64,000 nucleotides of DNA from Palsa-601 sp963801185 (GTDB lineage: Bacteria > Actinomycetota > Acidimicrobiia > Acidimicrobiales > Bog-793). Below the pieces are notes generated by a model. It had not been told where the DNA came from and did not search any database. It was given only the letters and a program-made list of their open reading frames with translations. Where the stretch lies: assembly GCA_963801185.1 (NCBI GenBank), contig CAWDDW010000003.1:1178001-1242000 (forward strand), given 5' to 3'. Position 1 is the stretch's first letter. Every line of letters begins with the position of its first letter. Made by a program: the position numbers and the translations under genes. Shown piece by piece: positions 36,401 to 46,261 of this stretch.

Positions 36401-37561
36401 TCAGTCCCAGATTGTCAGCTCGCTCTCTCGTTCGAAGAAGTGGATCTGGTCGGGCGACAAGATCAAGCGCACGCGTTCACCCGGCCGCGGGGCGGCTGTG
36501 GCAGGCGCGGAGATCTTGGCGGTCCCGAGCCCGCCGGAGCCGAGAGCGGCCTGCTCGCCGGAGTCACCGGTGTCGCTCGTGACGGCCGTGGCGTCGATGC
36601 TGAAGTGCACCAGCAGCTCCGATCCAAGAGGCTCCACCAGGTCCACGTCGCCGAACAGACCCGGGTCGTCCGTCTCTCCCGCGATGCGGAGGTGCTCTGG
36701 GCGGATGCCCACGACGACGCTTGACCCGGAGTGCTTCACGAGGGCCGGCCGGGCTCGTGCAAGCGAGTCCGGGAGGTCGATCGTCTGGGAGCCGAGATGT
36801 AGCGTCGCCGCGCCAGGCCCGAGAGTCGCTTGGTACAGGTTCATCGCCGGCGAGCCAATGAAGCCGGCCACGAAGAGGTCCGCCGGTCGGTCGTAGAGCT
36901 GTTGAGGAACGTCGCACTGGCGCACGGTGCCGGCGCGCAACACGGCGACGCGGTCACCCATCGTCATCGCCTCGGTCTGGTCGTGGGTGACGTAGAGCGT
37001 GGCCACGCCGAGATGACGCTGCAGGCGCCTCAGCTCTGCTCGCATCTGGACGCGTAGACGAGCATCGAGGTTAGAGAGCGGCTCGTCCATGAGAAACGCG
37101 ACCGGTTCTCGCACGAGCGCCCTGCCCATCGCCACTCGCTGGCGCTGGCCTCCCGACAGTTGGCCCGGCTTTTGCTGCAGGAGATCAGTCAGGCCCATCA
37201 GCGTGGCAACCTCTTCCACCCGGCGGCGAATCTCCGGTCTCGGCTCCTTTCGGACCTTGAGCGCGAATCCGATGTTCTGCGCCACCGTCATATGGGGGTA
37301 GAGCGCATAGTTCTGGAAGACCATCGCGATGTCACGGTCCTGCGGGGGGACATCGTTCACGACGTTGTCGCCGATGCGGAGCACGCCGGCGGAGATCTCC
37401 TCGAGGCCCGCCACCATCCGCAGCAGTGTCGTCTTCCCACAGCCGGACGGCCCGACCAGCACCATGAACTCGCCCTCGGTCACCGACAGGTCGACTCCCC
37501 GTACCGCCTCGAACCCGTTCGGGTAGGTCTTGCGGACTTGCTCGAGGCTGATCGTCGCCAT
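36401..37561 (-). CDS. Sugar ABC transporter ATPase (MalK/UgpC type)
   Basis: A 386-residue ATPase: Walker A GPSGCGKTTL (about 38-47), signature LSGGQRQRVAMGRALVRE, Walker B AFLMDEPLSNLDAR, switch His in YVTHDQTEAM, then a C-terminal TOBE/MalK regulatory domain (VVGIRPEHLRIAG). It energises import through the two permeases encoded upstream in the same operon. Its start overlaps the stop of the GH38 gene by one base. Confidence 0.94.
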   Translation of the reverse strand: MATISLEQVRKTYPNGFEAVRGVDLSVTEGEFMVLVGPSGCGKTTLLRMVAGLEEISAGVLRIGDNVVNDVPPQDRDIAMVFQNYALYPHMTVAQNIGFALKVRKEPRPEIRRRVEEVATLMGLTDLLQQKPGQLSGGQRQRVAMGRALVREPVAFLMDEPLSNLDARLRVQMRAELRRLQRHLGVATLYVTHDQTEAMTMGDRVAVLRAGTVRQCDVPQQLYDRPADLFVAGFIGSPAMNLYQATLGPGAATLHLGSQTIDLPDSLARARPALVKHSGSSVVVGIRPEHLRIAGETDDPGLFGDVDLVEPLGSELLVHFSIDATAVTSDTGDSGEQAALGSGGLGTAKISAPATAAPRPGERVRLILSPDQIHFFERESELTIWD

Positions 37562-40083
37562 CAGCCGCTACCGTCCCTCGCCGGAAGGCCGAGCTCGGCG
37601 ATGTCGACCGCTCGTGCCTGGCCTTCGGGGTCGTCGGGGACGAGGAGGGTCTGAACCTCGTACGGCGCGAGCGTCGTGAAGACATCGCGGCCGAGCAAGT
37701 CGCCGCCGAGCACCAACGACACAGACGTCCCGTGGGTCTCGACCAGTCGCAATACGACGCCCGCGCCACTCTCGGCTCGCTTCACGGCTCGCACGGCAGT
37801 CAGGTTGGTCGGGTCGAGCCGCAGGAAGGCGCTCTTTCGGGGCAGGTCCCCACCGTGGTGGGTGTCGGAGACCACGATCGGGGGCCTGGCGTGCTCGTCG
37901 GCACGGGCGGGAAGCTCCGCCTCGCGCCAGTCGCCCGGGTGGGGATGGATCCTGAAGGTGGCGTGGTGAAGCCCTGAGTCGGTGAAGCCGTAGTCCTCCC
38001 CGGCCCGGATTGCCCAGCGACCCCCGTGGTCAGCCGCCAGGGGGTTGCGCAAGATGGTGAGCCGGACCGTTCCGGCACTGGCGTCGTAGCCGTAGAGGTT
38101 GTCGGTTGTGAGCCCGATGCCGTGGTCGCTGCCGGCGTCGTAGCAGTCGAGCCAGCCTTGCATGGGCTCCTCGTCGCCGGTCGGTGTTCGCGCCTGGTGG
38201 CTGTAGGCGGCACCGGCCACCGTCGTCATGCCCGGGCCGAGCTGCCACGGCAGGACCTGCTTGAGCACGCAGTGCGGGCTCGACCAGTCCGCTCGTACCC
38301 GGACCTGTGCAAAGGGTGCTGTCTCGAACAGCTCCAGATCCTCGACCACCGACGAGGTCCCGTACGAGTAACGCAGGCGCAAACTCCATGCAAGCGGCCC
38401 GCCTCCCACCAGCTCCCAGCCCTCGAACTCACACGGCGCGGCCTCCGCGTCGTACCGGGAGATCCCGTGGGACCACGTGTCGCTCTCGTCGGGCACGACC
38501 ACCGGTCGGATCCCTCCGGGCCCGACGAGCTCCTTCCCCGAGCGGAGGTCGACGAGGCTCGTGATTGCGCCGGTGACCTCGTCGACCGCCGCCCGCAGGT
38601 GGCTGCTCTCGATCTCGGGCCTGGCCGGCTGCTCGATCGCCTCCGGCAGCCTCCACCGTCCCCCTCTCAGCCAGAAGACCTCGTAGCCGAGAGGCCCGAG
38701 CTCTACCGGGAAGAGCGAGTGCGAGCCGTAGACTGTCACCTCGCCCGAGGTAACGGCTTGTACCGGGACCTCGCGTGAGGTGCTGTCGATGACGTGAGAC
38801 GCGCTGTGCGGTGCTGTGACCATCTGGCGCACTTGCCAGGCGAGGGGGTTGTACACGAGATACGGGGCGCCGACAGGCTGGTCGCGCGACCACAGTGGCG
38901 ACCGCTCCGAGTCGGAGCTGCCCTCAGCCCTCGTGTCGACCCGGTGCGAGAGCTCGTACAAGGCATTCGTCGTCAGCTGGTCCGCGATGCAGTCGGCGTA
39001 GCCGAAGCGACTGCGCACCGTCTTGTAGGCGGCGTCGCTCGAGGTGCCGGCGAGCACGTCGTGGAACTGGCAGAGCGCCAGCTCCTCCCAGGCGAGTCGC
39101 AGCTCGTCGATGGATGCCGCCCGGCCACCGAGCCGGCACGCGACGGCTTCGATGGTCTCGGTGTCGAGGAGGGCCCTCTCGCAGGTCCGGTTCGCAGCCT
39201 TCACCCAGGCGCTGACGGAGTAGCACCCGACCGCGTGGTGCTGCAGCTCGCCCTCGACGAGGGGCAACGGCGAGCTCCCGGTGGCCAGGACGGAGAAGAA
39301 GTGGTCGGGATCGCTGTAGATCACCGAGTCGTCCGCCGCCCGCGCCCGCTCTATCTCTCGCAGCATCGACCGGGTCGGGCCGCCTCCGTGGTTGCCTACG
39401 CCGTAGAAGCACATCATGGGGGTCGCCTCGGTCGCTGCGATCGAGGCGACCAGCGAGACCCTCTCCACGAGCTCGTCGGCCGAGTCGGTCCCGTACTCGA
39501 AGGGAATCCTGTACGTGGCGACGGCGCGGCCGCTCGCGTCGCGCCACTCGAACGCGTGGGCCGGCAGCTCACGTTCGCCCGGTCCCGGTCGCATCATCAC
39601 GTAGGAGTCGAGGCCGCTGCAGGCGAGCAGTTGCGCAAGGCCGGCGGCGTGGCCGAAAGAGTCGATGTTGTAGCCGACCCGGGCGACCCGGCCGAAAGCT
39701 CCGGCGAAGAACCGTTGACCGAGAAGGAGCTGGCGGCACATCGACTCCCCAGAGGGGATGTTGCAGTCGGGCTCGACCCACATGCCGCCGACGAGGCACC
39801 AGCGCCCGGCGGCCACCGCCGCCCGGATCTCCTCGAACATCGCCGGATCGTTCCGCTCTATCCAGGCGTGATGTGCCGCAGAGCTCGCCGTGAACACTGC
39901 ATCGGGGTGCTCGGCCAGTCGGTCGAGGGCCGACCGGAACGTCGCCCAGATCTCACCGAAGCCCTCCCGCCAGTCCCACACCCAGACCGGATCTATGTGA
40001 GCGTTGCCGATCATGTGCAGCTCCCGGCGCGATGCCGGCGGGCTCTCCTCGACGATCCCCCCTCGCCCGGTGCTTTCAACCAT
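37561..40083 (-). CDS. GH38 alpha-mannosidase
   Basis: An 840-residue cytoplasmic glycosidase. The N-terminal catalytic domain shows HMIGNAHIDPVWVWDW (zinc ligands), the nucleophile Asp in GYNIDSFGHAAGL (about 140) and CQFHDVLAGTSSD; the C-terminal part is the beta-sandwich typical of GH38 (HHATFRIHPH). No signal peptide, so it would cleave mannosides after import. It sits inside the ABC operon between the second permease and the ATPase, tying the transporter to a mannose-containing glycan (inference). Confidence 0.93.
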   Translation of the reverse strand: MVESTGRGGIVEESPPASRRELHMIGNAHIDPVWVWDWREGFGEIWATFRSALDRLAEHPDAVFTASSAAHHAWIERNDPAMFEEIRAAVAAGRWCLVGGMWVEPDCNIPSGESMCRQLLLGQRFFAGAFGRVARVGYNIDSFGHAAGLAQLLACSGLDSYVMMRPGPGERELPAHAFEWRDASGRAVATYRIPFEYGTDSADELVERVSLVASIAATEATPMMCFYGVGNHGGGPTRSMLREIERARAADDSVIYSDPDHFFSVLATGSSPLPLVEGELQHHAVGCYSVSAWVKAANRTCERALLDTETIEAVACRLGGRAASIDELRLAWEELALCQFHDVLAGTSSDAAYKTVRSRFGYADCIADQLTTNALYELSHRVDTRAEGSSDSERSPLWSRDQPVGAPYLVYNPLAWQVRQMVTAPHSASHVIDSTSREVPVQAVTSGEVTVYGSHSLFPVELGPLGYEVFWLRGGRWRLPEAIEQPARPEIESSHLRAAVDEVTGAITSLVDLRSGKELVGPGGIRPVVVPDESDTWSHGISRYDAEAAPCEFEGWELVGGGPLAWSLRLRYSYGTSSVVEDLELFETAPFAQVRVRADWSSPHCVLKQVLPWQLGPGMTTVAGAAYSHQARTPTGDEEPMQGWLDCYDAGSDHGIGLTTDNLYGYDASAGTVRLTILRNPLAADHGGRWAIRAGEDYGFTDSGLHHATFRIHPHPGDWREAELPARADEHARPPIVVSDTHHGGDLPRKSAFLRLDPTNLTAVRAVKRAESGAGVVLRLVETHGTSVSLVLGGDLLGRDVFTTLAPYEVQTLLVPDDPEGQARAVDIAELGLPARDGSG

Positions 40084-40086
40084 GCC

Positions 40087-40905
40087 CTATCCTGTCAGCG
40101 CCCCGCGGAGCGCAAAGCCCTTCCCGACCCATTTCGTCACGATCAGGTACAACACGACGGGCGGGAGCGAGTACATGAGCGCGAAGGCGGCCACGTCGCT
40201 GTAGTTGACGTTGTACTGGCCGAAGAAGCTGTACATCGTGACCGAGGCGGGGTTGTTCGAGCCTTGAAGAAGGATGTACGGCACGAAGAAGTCGCTCCAG
40301 GCGTTGACGAAGGTATAGACGGCGATCACGCTCATACCGGGAACGATCATCGGGACGACGATGCGGCGGAGGGAGCCGAGACGGCTCATCCCGTCCATCC
40401 AGGCGGCCTCCTCGAGCTCTCTCGGCACCGCGTCGATGAAGCTCCGGGCGATCCAGGTGGCGAACGGCAGGGCGGTCGCCGTCATGAACCACACGGTCCA
40501 GAACTTCGAGTCGATGAAGTTCATGGTCACGAAGAAGTCATAGGCGGGCACCATGATCGCGATGATCGGCAGGCCGGTCAGGAACACGAGCACGTAGATG
40601 AAGTACTCCTGGGTCCGGGAGCCGAAGCGCGAGAGCGGGTAGGCAGCAAGGACGCAGATCACGGTCGTGCAGACCATCGTGCCGACTGCGAGGTAGAGCG
40701 AGTTCCCGAACGCCGAGAGGAACGTGCCTCCGCGCAGCACCGTCGCGAAGTGCGAGAGCGTGAAGCCACCCCCGCCACCGATCTGCAGGGAGCCGTGAGC
40801 TTGCAGCGCGACCACCACGAGCCACACGAACGGCACCAGGAAGACGATGCCGATGAGGCACATCACGATCGACGGCAGCCGGCGGGCGGCGGACTCACTG
40901 CTCAC
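40087..40905 (-). CDS. Carbohydrate ABC transporter permease (MalG-like)
   Basis: About 272 residues with six hydrophobic helices. The EAA-type cytoplasmic loop is seen as AVPRELEEAAWMDGMSRLGS, which docks on the ATPase. The frame is open far upstream, but the GTG at 40905 just before SSESAARRLPSIVM gives the family length and lies 17 bases after the first permease stop. It forms the channel with the MalF-like partner. Confidence 0.92.
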   Translation of the reverse strand: MSSESAARRLPSIVMCLIGIVFLVPFVWLVVVALQAHGSLQIGGGGGFTLSHFATVLRGGTFLSAFGNSLYLAVGTMVCTTVICVLAAYPLSRFGSRTQEYFIYVLVFLTGLPIIAIMVPAYDFFVTMNFIDSKFWTVWFMTATALPFATWIARSFIDAVPRELEEAAWMDGMSRLGSLRRIVVPMIVPGMSVIAVYTFVNAWSDFFVPYILLQGSNNPASVTMYSFFGQYNVNYSDVAAFALMYSLPPVVLYLIVTKWVGKGFALRGALTG

Positions 40906-40921
40906 GACGCGACCCCGCTTG

Positions 40922-41818
40922 TCATCTGACGAAGTTGAGGCCACCCTGGCGGCGCAGGGTCCGGATGTAGACGACTGAGAAGACGGCACCGATGGCGAGC
41001 AGCACGACGGCGATGGCCGTCCCGTAAGCAAGCCGGAACGTGACGAAGGCCTGTTGGTACATGAAGACCGAGAGCACGTTCGAGCTCGTCCCCGGGCCAC
41101 CACCGGTCATCGCGAAGATGAGCGTGAAGTCGTTGAGGGTCCCGAGAGTGACGAGTACGACGTCGATCAGGATCGTCGTCGTGAGAAGGGGGATGATGAC
41201 GCTCCGGAGGCGACGCCAAGCATTCGCGCCGTCGACCTTGGCGGCGTCGAGCAGCTCGGCCGGGACGTCCGACAGCGCGGCCGAGAAGAGCAGGAAGGAG
41301 AAGGCGACTCCGCGCCAGGCGTTGGCGAGGCTGACCGAGACCATGGGGTGGCTGATCAGCCAGGTCTGATAAGGGATGCCGATCGCGTGAAGGCCCTGTT
41401 GCAACGTGCCGCCGTTGCTCAGCAGTGCGAACCACATCCACGCTGCGATGATCTCGGGGACGAGCCAGCAGACGATGATGATCGATCCGACCACTTGGCG
41501 AACGGCTCTCGTGCACCGCAGCATCATGTAGGCGAGCACGAACCCGAAGACGGCTTGACCGACATAGGCCGAGGCCACGAGGTAGTAGAGGCTGAGCAGG
41601 ATCGACTGGACGAGCCCGCTCCCGGACGCGAACAGCTCCCGGTAGTTTGCGAGGCCGATGAACTGGTAGTTGGTCGCCGTCGGACCGGTGACCGTCATGT
41701 TCGTGAGCGACAGGACGAGCGTCCAGATGATGGGCCATCCGAGAAACGCCAGCACAACCACGACAAGCGGCGCCACCATCGTCACGCCGGTGAGCCTCCG
41801 GCGGGTCCGGTTCTGCAT
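40922..41818 (-). CDS. Carbohydrate ABC transporter permease (MalF/UgpA-like)
   Basis: About 298 residues with six hydrophobic helices; VVVVLAFLGWPIIWTLVLSL is the first. The EAA loop appears as DVPAELLDAAKVDGANAWRR. The ATG at 41818 (QNRTRRRLTGV) gives a clean N-terminus; a TTG at 41845 overlapping the binding-protein stop is an alternative with a nearby GAGG. Partner of the MalG-like permease. Confidence 0.92.
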   Translation of the reverse strand: MQNRTRRRLTGVTMVAPLVVVVLAFLGWPIIWTLVLSLTNMTVTGPTATNYQFIGLANYRELFASGSGLVQSILLSLYYLVASAYVGQAVFGFVLAYMMLRCTRAVRQVVGSIIIVCWLVPEIIAAWMWFALLSNGGTLQQGLHAIGIPYQTWLISHPMVSVSLANAWRGVAFSFLLFSAALSDVPAELLDAAKVDGANAWRRLRSVIIPLLTTTILIDVVLVTLGTLNDFTLIFAMTGGGPGTSSNVLSVFMYQQAFVTFRLAYGTAIAVVLLAIGAVFSVVYIRTLRRQGGLNFVR

Positions 41819-41841
41819 TGGGATCGCGTGGACCGGCGATC

Positions 41842-43215
41842 TCAACTCTTCATCACCTCGACTTCGTTCGCCCCGACGATCTGGGTGACCTTTGCCGCGT
41901 AGGCCTGCTCCGCCTGTGACGGCGTCATCGAGCCTGAGGAGATGTCGCCGGTCAAGAGGGCTATCTCGTTTGACACCTGCGGGTAGTCAGGCTGATTTGG
42001 ACGGTAGTTCGTGAACGCCAGCATTCTCGAGGCCTGCGTCAGAATCGGGTCGATCTTGTTCTCCGTGATCCAGGCGGGCTGGCTGATCGCGTCGGTGCGC
42101 GGGGGCAGGTTCCCGTCCTTTGCGTCGAACGACGCCAGGTTGGAGGGGCTCGACAAGTCCTCGATGAGGTCGAGCGCGAGCGCCGGGTTCTTCGAGTACT
42201 TGGCCACCGACCATGCGAACCCACCCGACTGGTCCGTGGAACCGCCAGGACCGCTGCTCGGGAACTTAGCGATGCTGTACGCCGAGAAGAACCCGGGCCA
42301 CGGCTTCAGCCCGCCTTTCACGAAGAGCGTCGACACCCAGCTGCCGTCGAAGACGATTCCAACCTGCTGGCCGGGCATCTGGCTCAAGTCGACAGTCGCT
42401 GCCGCGCTCGGGTTCGACCAGTCGGATTCCGGCTCCTCGTACGGCCTCATCGCGGCGAGGAACTTCCATGTGGCAGTAAAGCCGGGGCCTGATGTCTCCC
42501 ACTTCTTCGTCGCTGCGTCGTAGAGCCTGTCGTGGGTGCCGTCGAGGAAGACCTCGAAGCCCCGGAACGAGGAGGCCTCACCGAGGGGCGTTCCCGTGTA
42601 CAGCCAAGCGGGCGTCACCCCGGGGTCGTGGGCGTGGATCGCCTTGGCGGCCGAGACGATGTCCGCGAGGCTGCGCGGCTGCCAGGGGACGGGCAGCCCC
42701 GCCTTTTGGAACAGGCTGGTGCTGTAGTAGATGAGCTGAACATCTGTGCTGTTCATCACGCCGTACACCTGACCGTCGTAGGTCACGATGTCCTGCATGG
42801 CTTTCGGGAACTGCGACCATCCGGACCATTTCGTCAGCTGGGGCAGCGGTTGGATGAACCCGGCGCTCGCATCCGACCCGATGAGGAAGGAGTCCTCCAT
42901 CACGACGTCGGGGGCAGTGGACGGGCTGCGCTGCGCCAGGTCGATCTTCGCGTAGTAGGTGGACTCAGAGTCGGTGGTGATCGGGTCGAGCACGACCTTG
43001 GCTCCCGGGTGCTGAGTTGCCAGCTCGGCGGCTGCGGCCTTGACGAGGGCAGGCGTGGCGTTGGTTCCCGGGGTGTCGAAGTTGGTCCAGTAGGCAACCG
43101 TCAGCGTCTTCGGCAAATGCGAGTGGGCACTCGTCGACGGCGTACCGCACGAGGCGAGCAGTGCCGCGGCGACGAGGCAGGCTCCGGTCGCGAGCAGCAT
43201 CCGTGGAGATTTCAT
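41842..43215 (-). CDS. Sugar ABC transporter substrate-binding lipoprotein
   Basis: A 457-residue extracellular solute-binding protein of family 1. The signal peptide ends in a lipobox LLASCG (Cys about 23), so it is membrane-anchored. The mature protein begins TLTVAYWTNFDTPG; YGVMNSTDVQLIYYSTSLFQ and FDGSWVSTLF are typical family blocks. It is the first gene of the operon binding protein-permease-permease-GH38-ATPase. The ligand is probably an oligosaccharide containing alpha-linked mannose, judged only from the mannosidase. Confidence 0.92.
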   Translation of the reverse strand: MKSPRMLLATGACLVAAALLASCGTPSTSAHSHLPKTLTVAYWTNFDTPGTNATPALVKAAAAELATQHPGAKVVLDPITTDSESTYYAKIDLAQRSPSTAPDVVMEDSFLIGSDASAGFIQPLPQLTKWSGWSQFPKAMQDIVTYDGQVYGVMNSTDVQLIYYSTSLFQKAGLPVPWQPRSLADIVSAAKAIHAHDPGVTPAWLYTGTPLGEASSFRGFEVFLDGTHDRLYDAATKKWETSGPGFTATWKFLAAMRPYEEPESDWSNPSAAATVDLSQMPGQQVGIVFDGSWVSTLFVKGGLKPWPGFFSAYSIAKFPSSGPGGSTDQSGGFAWSVAKYSKNPALALDLIEDLSSPSNLASFDAKDGNLPPRTDAISQPAWITENKIDPILTQASRMLAFTNYRPNQPDYPQVSNEIALLTGDISSGSMTPSQAEQAYAAKVTQIVGANEVEVMKS

Positions 43216-43365
43216 TGGACTCTCCTTACGTCCGTTGACTGGTCAGCAGGCCAAGCATCCGCCCGCTTCTCTCACGGGACTAGAGGCGTTCGGCCGTAAC
43301 CAACCCGTCCGCGTGACCTAGAGCCTTCGGCGGCGCGATGATCGCTCCGGAGTGAGGAGAGCTCG

Positions 43366-45162
43366 ATGCTGCCCGACTATGCAGAGTTTGACCAGGCCAT
43401 CGGCCTTGACTGGTACTCGATGGACCCGAACTTGCGGTTCCTGTTGGATCGCACCCTTCCGGACCCGGGCGACCGGGCCTTTGCCGAAGGCATCGTTGCC
43501 GAGTACGGCGCGCTCGTCGGCCAGCGTGTAGCGGTCCGAGCCGAGGTCACCGACCGCCACGGCCCGGTGCTCGAGCGCTACGACGCCTGGGGCAAGGATC
43601 TCGGTGTCGTCGTTCATCACCCGACGTGGTTGGAGAACAAGGCTGACTTGGTAAGGGCGGGTTTTGCCGGGGGACTGCAGGCGCACGCCGGCCGGCCCGT
43701 CCCTGCGGTCGTGACTGCAGCCATCTCTTATCTCGTCTCCCAAGCAGAGACAGCGGCGTACTGCGCGCTCGGCATGACGAGCGGCGCCGCCGACATCGTC
43801 GAGCGCTACGCGCCGCCCGAGGTCCGCGACGAGATCCTCCGGCGGCTGACCTCCCTCGATCCTGCCGACGCGTGGGAGGGGGGCATGTTCCTCACCGAGC
43901 GCCAGGGAGGGAGCGATGTCGGTGCCAACACGACCCGTGCCATGCAGGACGGGTCCGAGTGGAGGCTCTTCGGCGAGAAGCACTTCTGCTCGAACGTCGA
44001 TGCCAATGTCTTCATCGTGCTGGCGAGGCCTGACGGCGCGCCGCCGGGCAGTCGCGGACTGGCCACGTTCATCATGCCGCGGAACCTCGACGACGGGTCG
44101 CCGAACGGGTTCCGGATCAAGCGCCTGAAGCCCAAGCTCGGCACTGTCGGGGTGCCGACCGCCGAGGTGGAGCTTCGAGGGCGCCGTTGCGTGGCTCGCC
44201 GGCAACGTGCCCCCCGCGGATGGGACGGCCCCACCGCTCGACGCCGCCAGGGACGGCAAGGGCATCAACCGGATGATGGAGATGGTGAACGGGAGCCGTT
44301 TCGGGGTGGCGCTCATGAGCCTCGGGATCCATCGGCGGTCATGGCTCGAAGCCGCGATCTACGCAGCGCATCGCGAGCAGTGGGGAAAGAGGATCGACTC
44401 CTATCCGCTCGTGCGGGAGACCCTCGTTGATCTGCTCGTCGATCTCGAGGCGGGTTTGTCGCTCTCCTTCGAGTGCGCGGCGGCTTCCCGGAGCGCCGAC
44501 TCGGCCGAAGAGGGCGCCCTCCTCCGGCGCATTGCCATCCCGCTCGCGAAGCTGCGCTCCTGCCGTGTGGGTCTCGAGTCCGTCATGCATGCCCTCGAGG
44601 TGTTCGGTGGCAACGGCTACATGGAGGACTGGCCTCTCGCCCGCCAACTGCGCGACGCGCAGTGCCACACCATCTGGGAGGGGACCGAGAACATCTGCGC
44701 CATCGACGTCCGCCGGGCGATGCGCTCGACGGGAGCCGACCAGGCGGTGATGCGGCGAATCGACCGGGCGATCGGGACGACCTCGGCTCTGAACGGCGTC
44801 CTCGCTCGGCCGGCGGCGGCCGTGCTGGCTGCTCGAGGAAGCTCGTCGAGGCCATCTCCTACCTCCAGTCCGTGCCGGAGGATCTCGCTCTGTTGCAGCT
44901 ACGACGCTTCTCCTACCTGATGGCCGACACGCTCGAAGGGGCCCTCCTGTGCGAGGAAGCCGCCTACGAGCTCGGCCGGACCGGTAACGCGAGGAAGGCA
45001 GCGGTCGCTCGGCGGTTCGTGGTGAGGCGGCTCGAATCGCGACCGGTGCGCGGCATCACCGACCCCGACCGAACGGTGATCGACCTGTTCGATCCGATCG
45101 TCCGTTACGGCGAGATCGAGCCGGCGGACTTGCTGGCCTCCGCTCTCGAGGCCCGGCTGTGA
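43366..45162 (+). CDS. Acyl-CoA dehydrogenase, AidB-like (frameshifted)
   Basis: About 598 residues once joined. Flavin-enzyme motifs: AAYCALGMTSGA, GMFLTERQGGSDVGAN and the late EVFGGNGYMEDWPLARQLRD and IWEGTENI, which are typical of AidB/DNA-alkylation-response-type dehydrogenases. A first frameshift at 44170-44176 (GAGCTTC for GAGCTC) is repaired by one deletion, giving VELEGAVAWLAGN. A second, net -1, lies near 44825-44845 and returns to the original frame; its exact nature is ambiguous. GAGGAG precedes the ATG. The substrate may be an unusual acyl-CoA, and the AidB-like relationship does not prove a repair role. Confidence 0.82.
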
Positions 45163-45183
45163 GCCAAGAGATAGGACATTGAG

Positions 45184-46257
45184 TTGCAGGAGCCACCGCT
45201 CGTCTCGTCAGTCGAGCTACTGGATGCCGATTGGCTGACACAAGCGCTTGCCGGCGCGGGTAGCGCCGGGCGCGTCGTGGCGTTCTTGAGCGAACCGATC
45301 GGAGACGGCAAGATCGGGAGCAACCACAGGCTCTTCCTCGAGTGGTCGCCGCCAGGCTCGGGGCCTGCCACGGTCGTCACGAAGATGCCGTCGTCGGATC
45401 CTGCCAGCCGCGCGACTGGAGTGGGTCTCGGTATCTACGCGAGAGAGACACGCTTTTACCGGGAGCTGGCGGCAGGTGCCGGGGCCCGAGCGCCCGAGTG
45501 CCATCTCGCCCTCGTCGACGAGGCGACCGGGGAGTTCGTGCTCCTTCTCGAGGACCTTGCTCCCTCGGTACAGGGCGACCAGCTGTCGGGATGCACCCGG
45601 GCGGAGGCCGCTTCGGCGCTCGAGGAGTTGGCTCGCCTGCATGCCTCCCATTGGAACAAGCCGGTCCCCGAGTTCGTGCCTCCCGGACTGCCGTGCAACG
45701 CGGAGCAGATCCAGGTGCTGTACTGCGCGATCGTCGGTGCTTTCGCCGAGCGGTACAGGGACCGGCTGTCAGAGGAGGTCCTCAGCACCGTGAGGCGCTT
45801 CGGCGAAGAGATGCCGGCGTGGGGCCGACTTGCGTCACGGGGTCCGTCGACGCTGCTTCACGGTGACTATCGCCTCGACAATCTCCTCTTCGGAAACGGA
45901 CGGGTGGCGGTCGTGGACTGGCAGATGGTCGCAAGCGGGCCGGCGGCATCCGACACCTCGTACTTCCTCGGGGCAGGGATGCTCCCGGCGGACCGCCGCC
46001 GGCACGAGGTCGAGCTGCTGAAGGGCTATCACTCGCGCCTCACCTCTCTCGGTGGGGCGGCGGACTGGTCCTTCGAGGAATGCCTTGCCGGGTACCGCGT
46101 CAACTCGCTCGGCGGCATCATCATGGCCGTCGTGGCCTCCACCATGGTCGGGGCCGGCGAGCGCAGCGACGAGATGTTCTGTGTGATGGCCGAGCGCCAC
46201 GCGCTGCATGCGATCGATTGCGAGGCGTTCAGCCTCCTTGCTTCGGTGCAACACTGA
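45184..46257 (+). CDS. Phosphotransferase-family (APH/choline kinase-like) protein
   Basis: A 357-residue kinase-fold protein. LLHGDYRLDNLLF is the catalytic Brenner motif, with the metal-binding VVDWQMV a few residues later; LVLLLEDLAP-type hinge sequence precedes. The family phosphorylates small alcohols, aminoglycosides or acyl-CoA-linked substrates. The TTG at 45184 has AGGA eight bases upstream. It lies 21 bases after the acyl-CoA dehydrogenase, and such pairs occur in lipid and sterol degradation clusters, which suggests but does not prove such a role. Confidence 0.82.
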   Translation: MQEPPLVSSVELLDADWLTQALAGAGSAGRVVAFLSEPIGDGKIGSNHRLFLEWSPPGSGPATVVTKMPSSDPASRATGVGLGIYARETRFYRELAAGAGARAPECHLALVDEATGEFVLLLEDLAPSVQGDQLSGCTRAEAASALEELARLHASHWNKPVPEFVPPGLPCNAEQIQVLYCAIVGAFAERYRDRLSEEVLSTVRRFGEEMPAWGRLASRGPSTLLHGDYRLDNLLFGNGRVAVVDWQMVASGPAASDTSYFLGAGMLPADRRRHEVELLKGYHSRLTSLGGAADWSFEECLAGYRVNSLGGIIMAVVASTMVGAGERSDEMFCVMAERHALHAIDCEAFSLLASVQH

Positions 46258-46261
46258 GTGC

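Noticed and set aside
38794..40929. A 711-codon open plus-strand frame opposite the GH38 gene
   Set aside because: It is antisense to the recognised mannosidase and permease and has shadow-like composition.
44821..44845. Counting the second acyl-CoA dehydrogenase frameshift as a GAGCTC event
   Set aside because: GAAGCTC is present, but the net shift needs either two extra bases or one missing base, so the cause cannot be decided.
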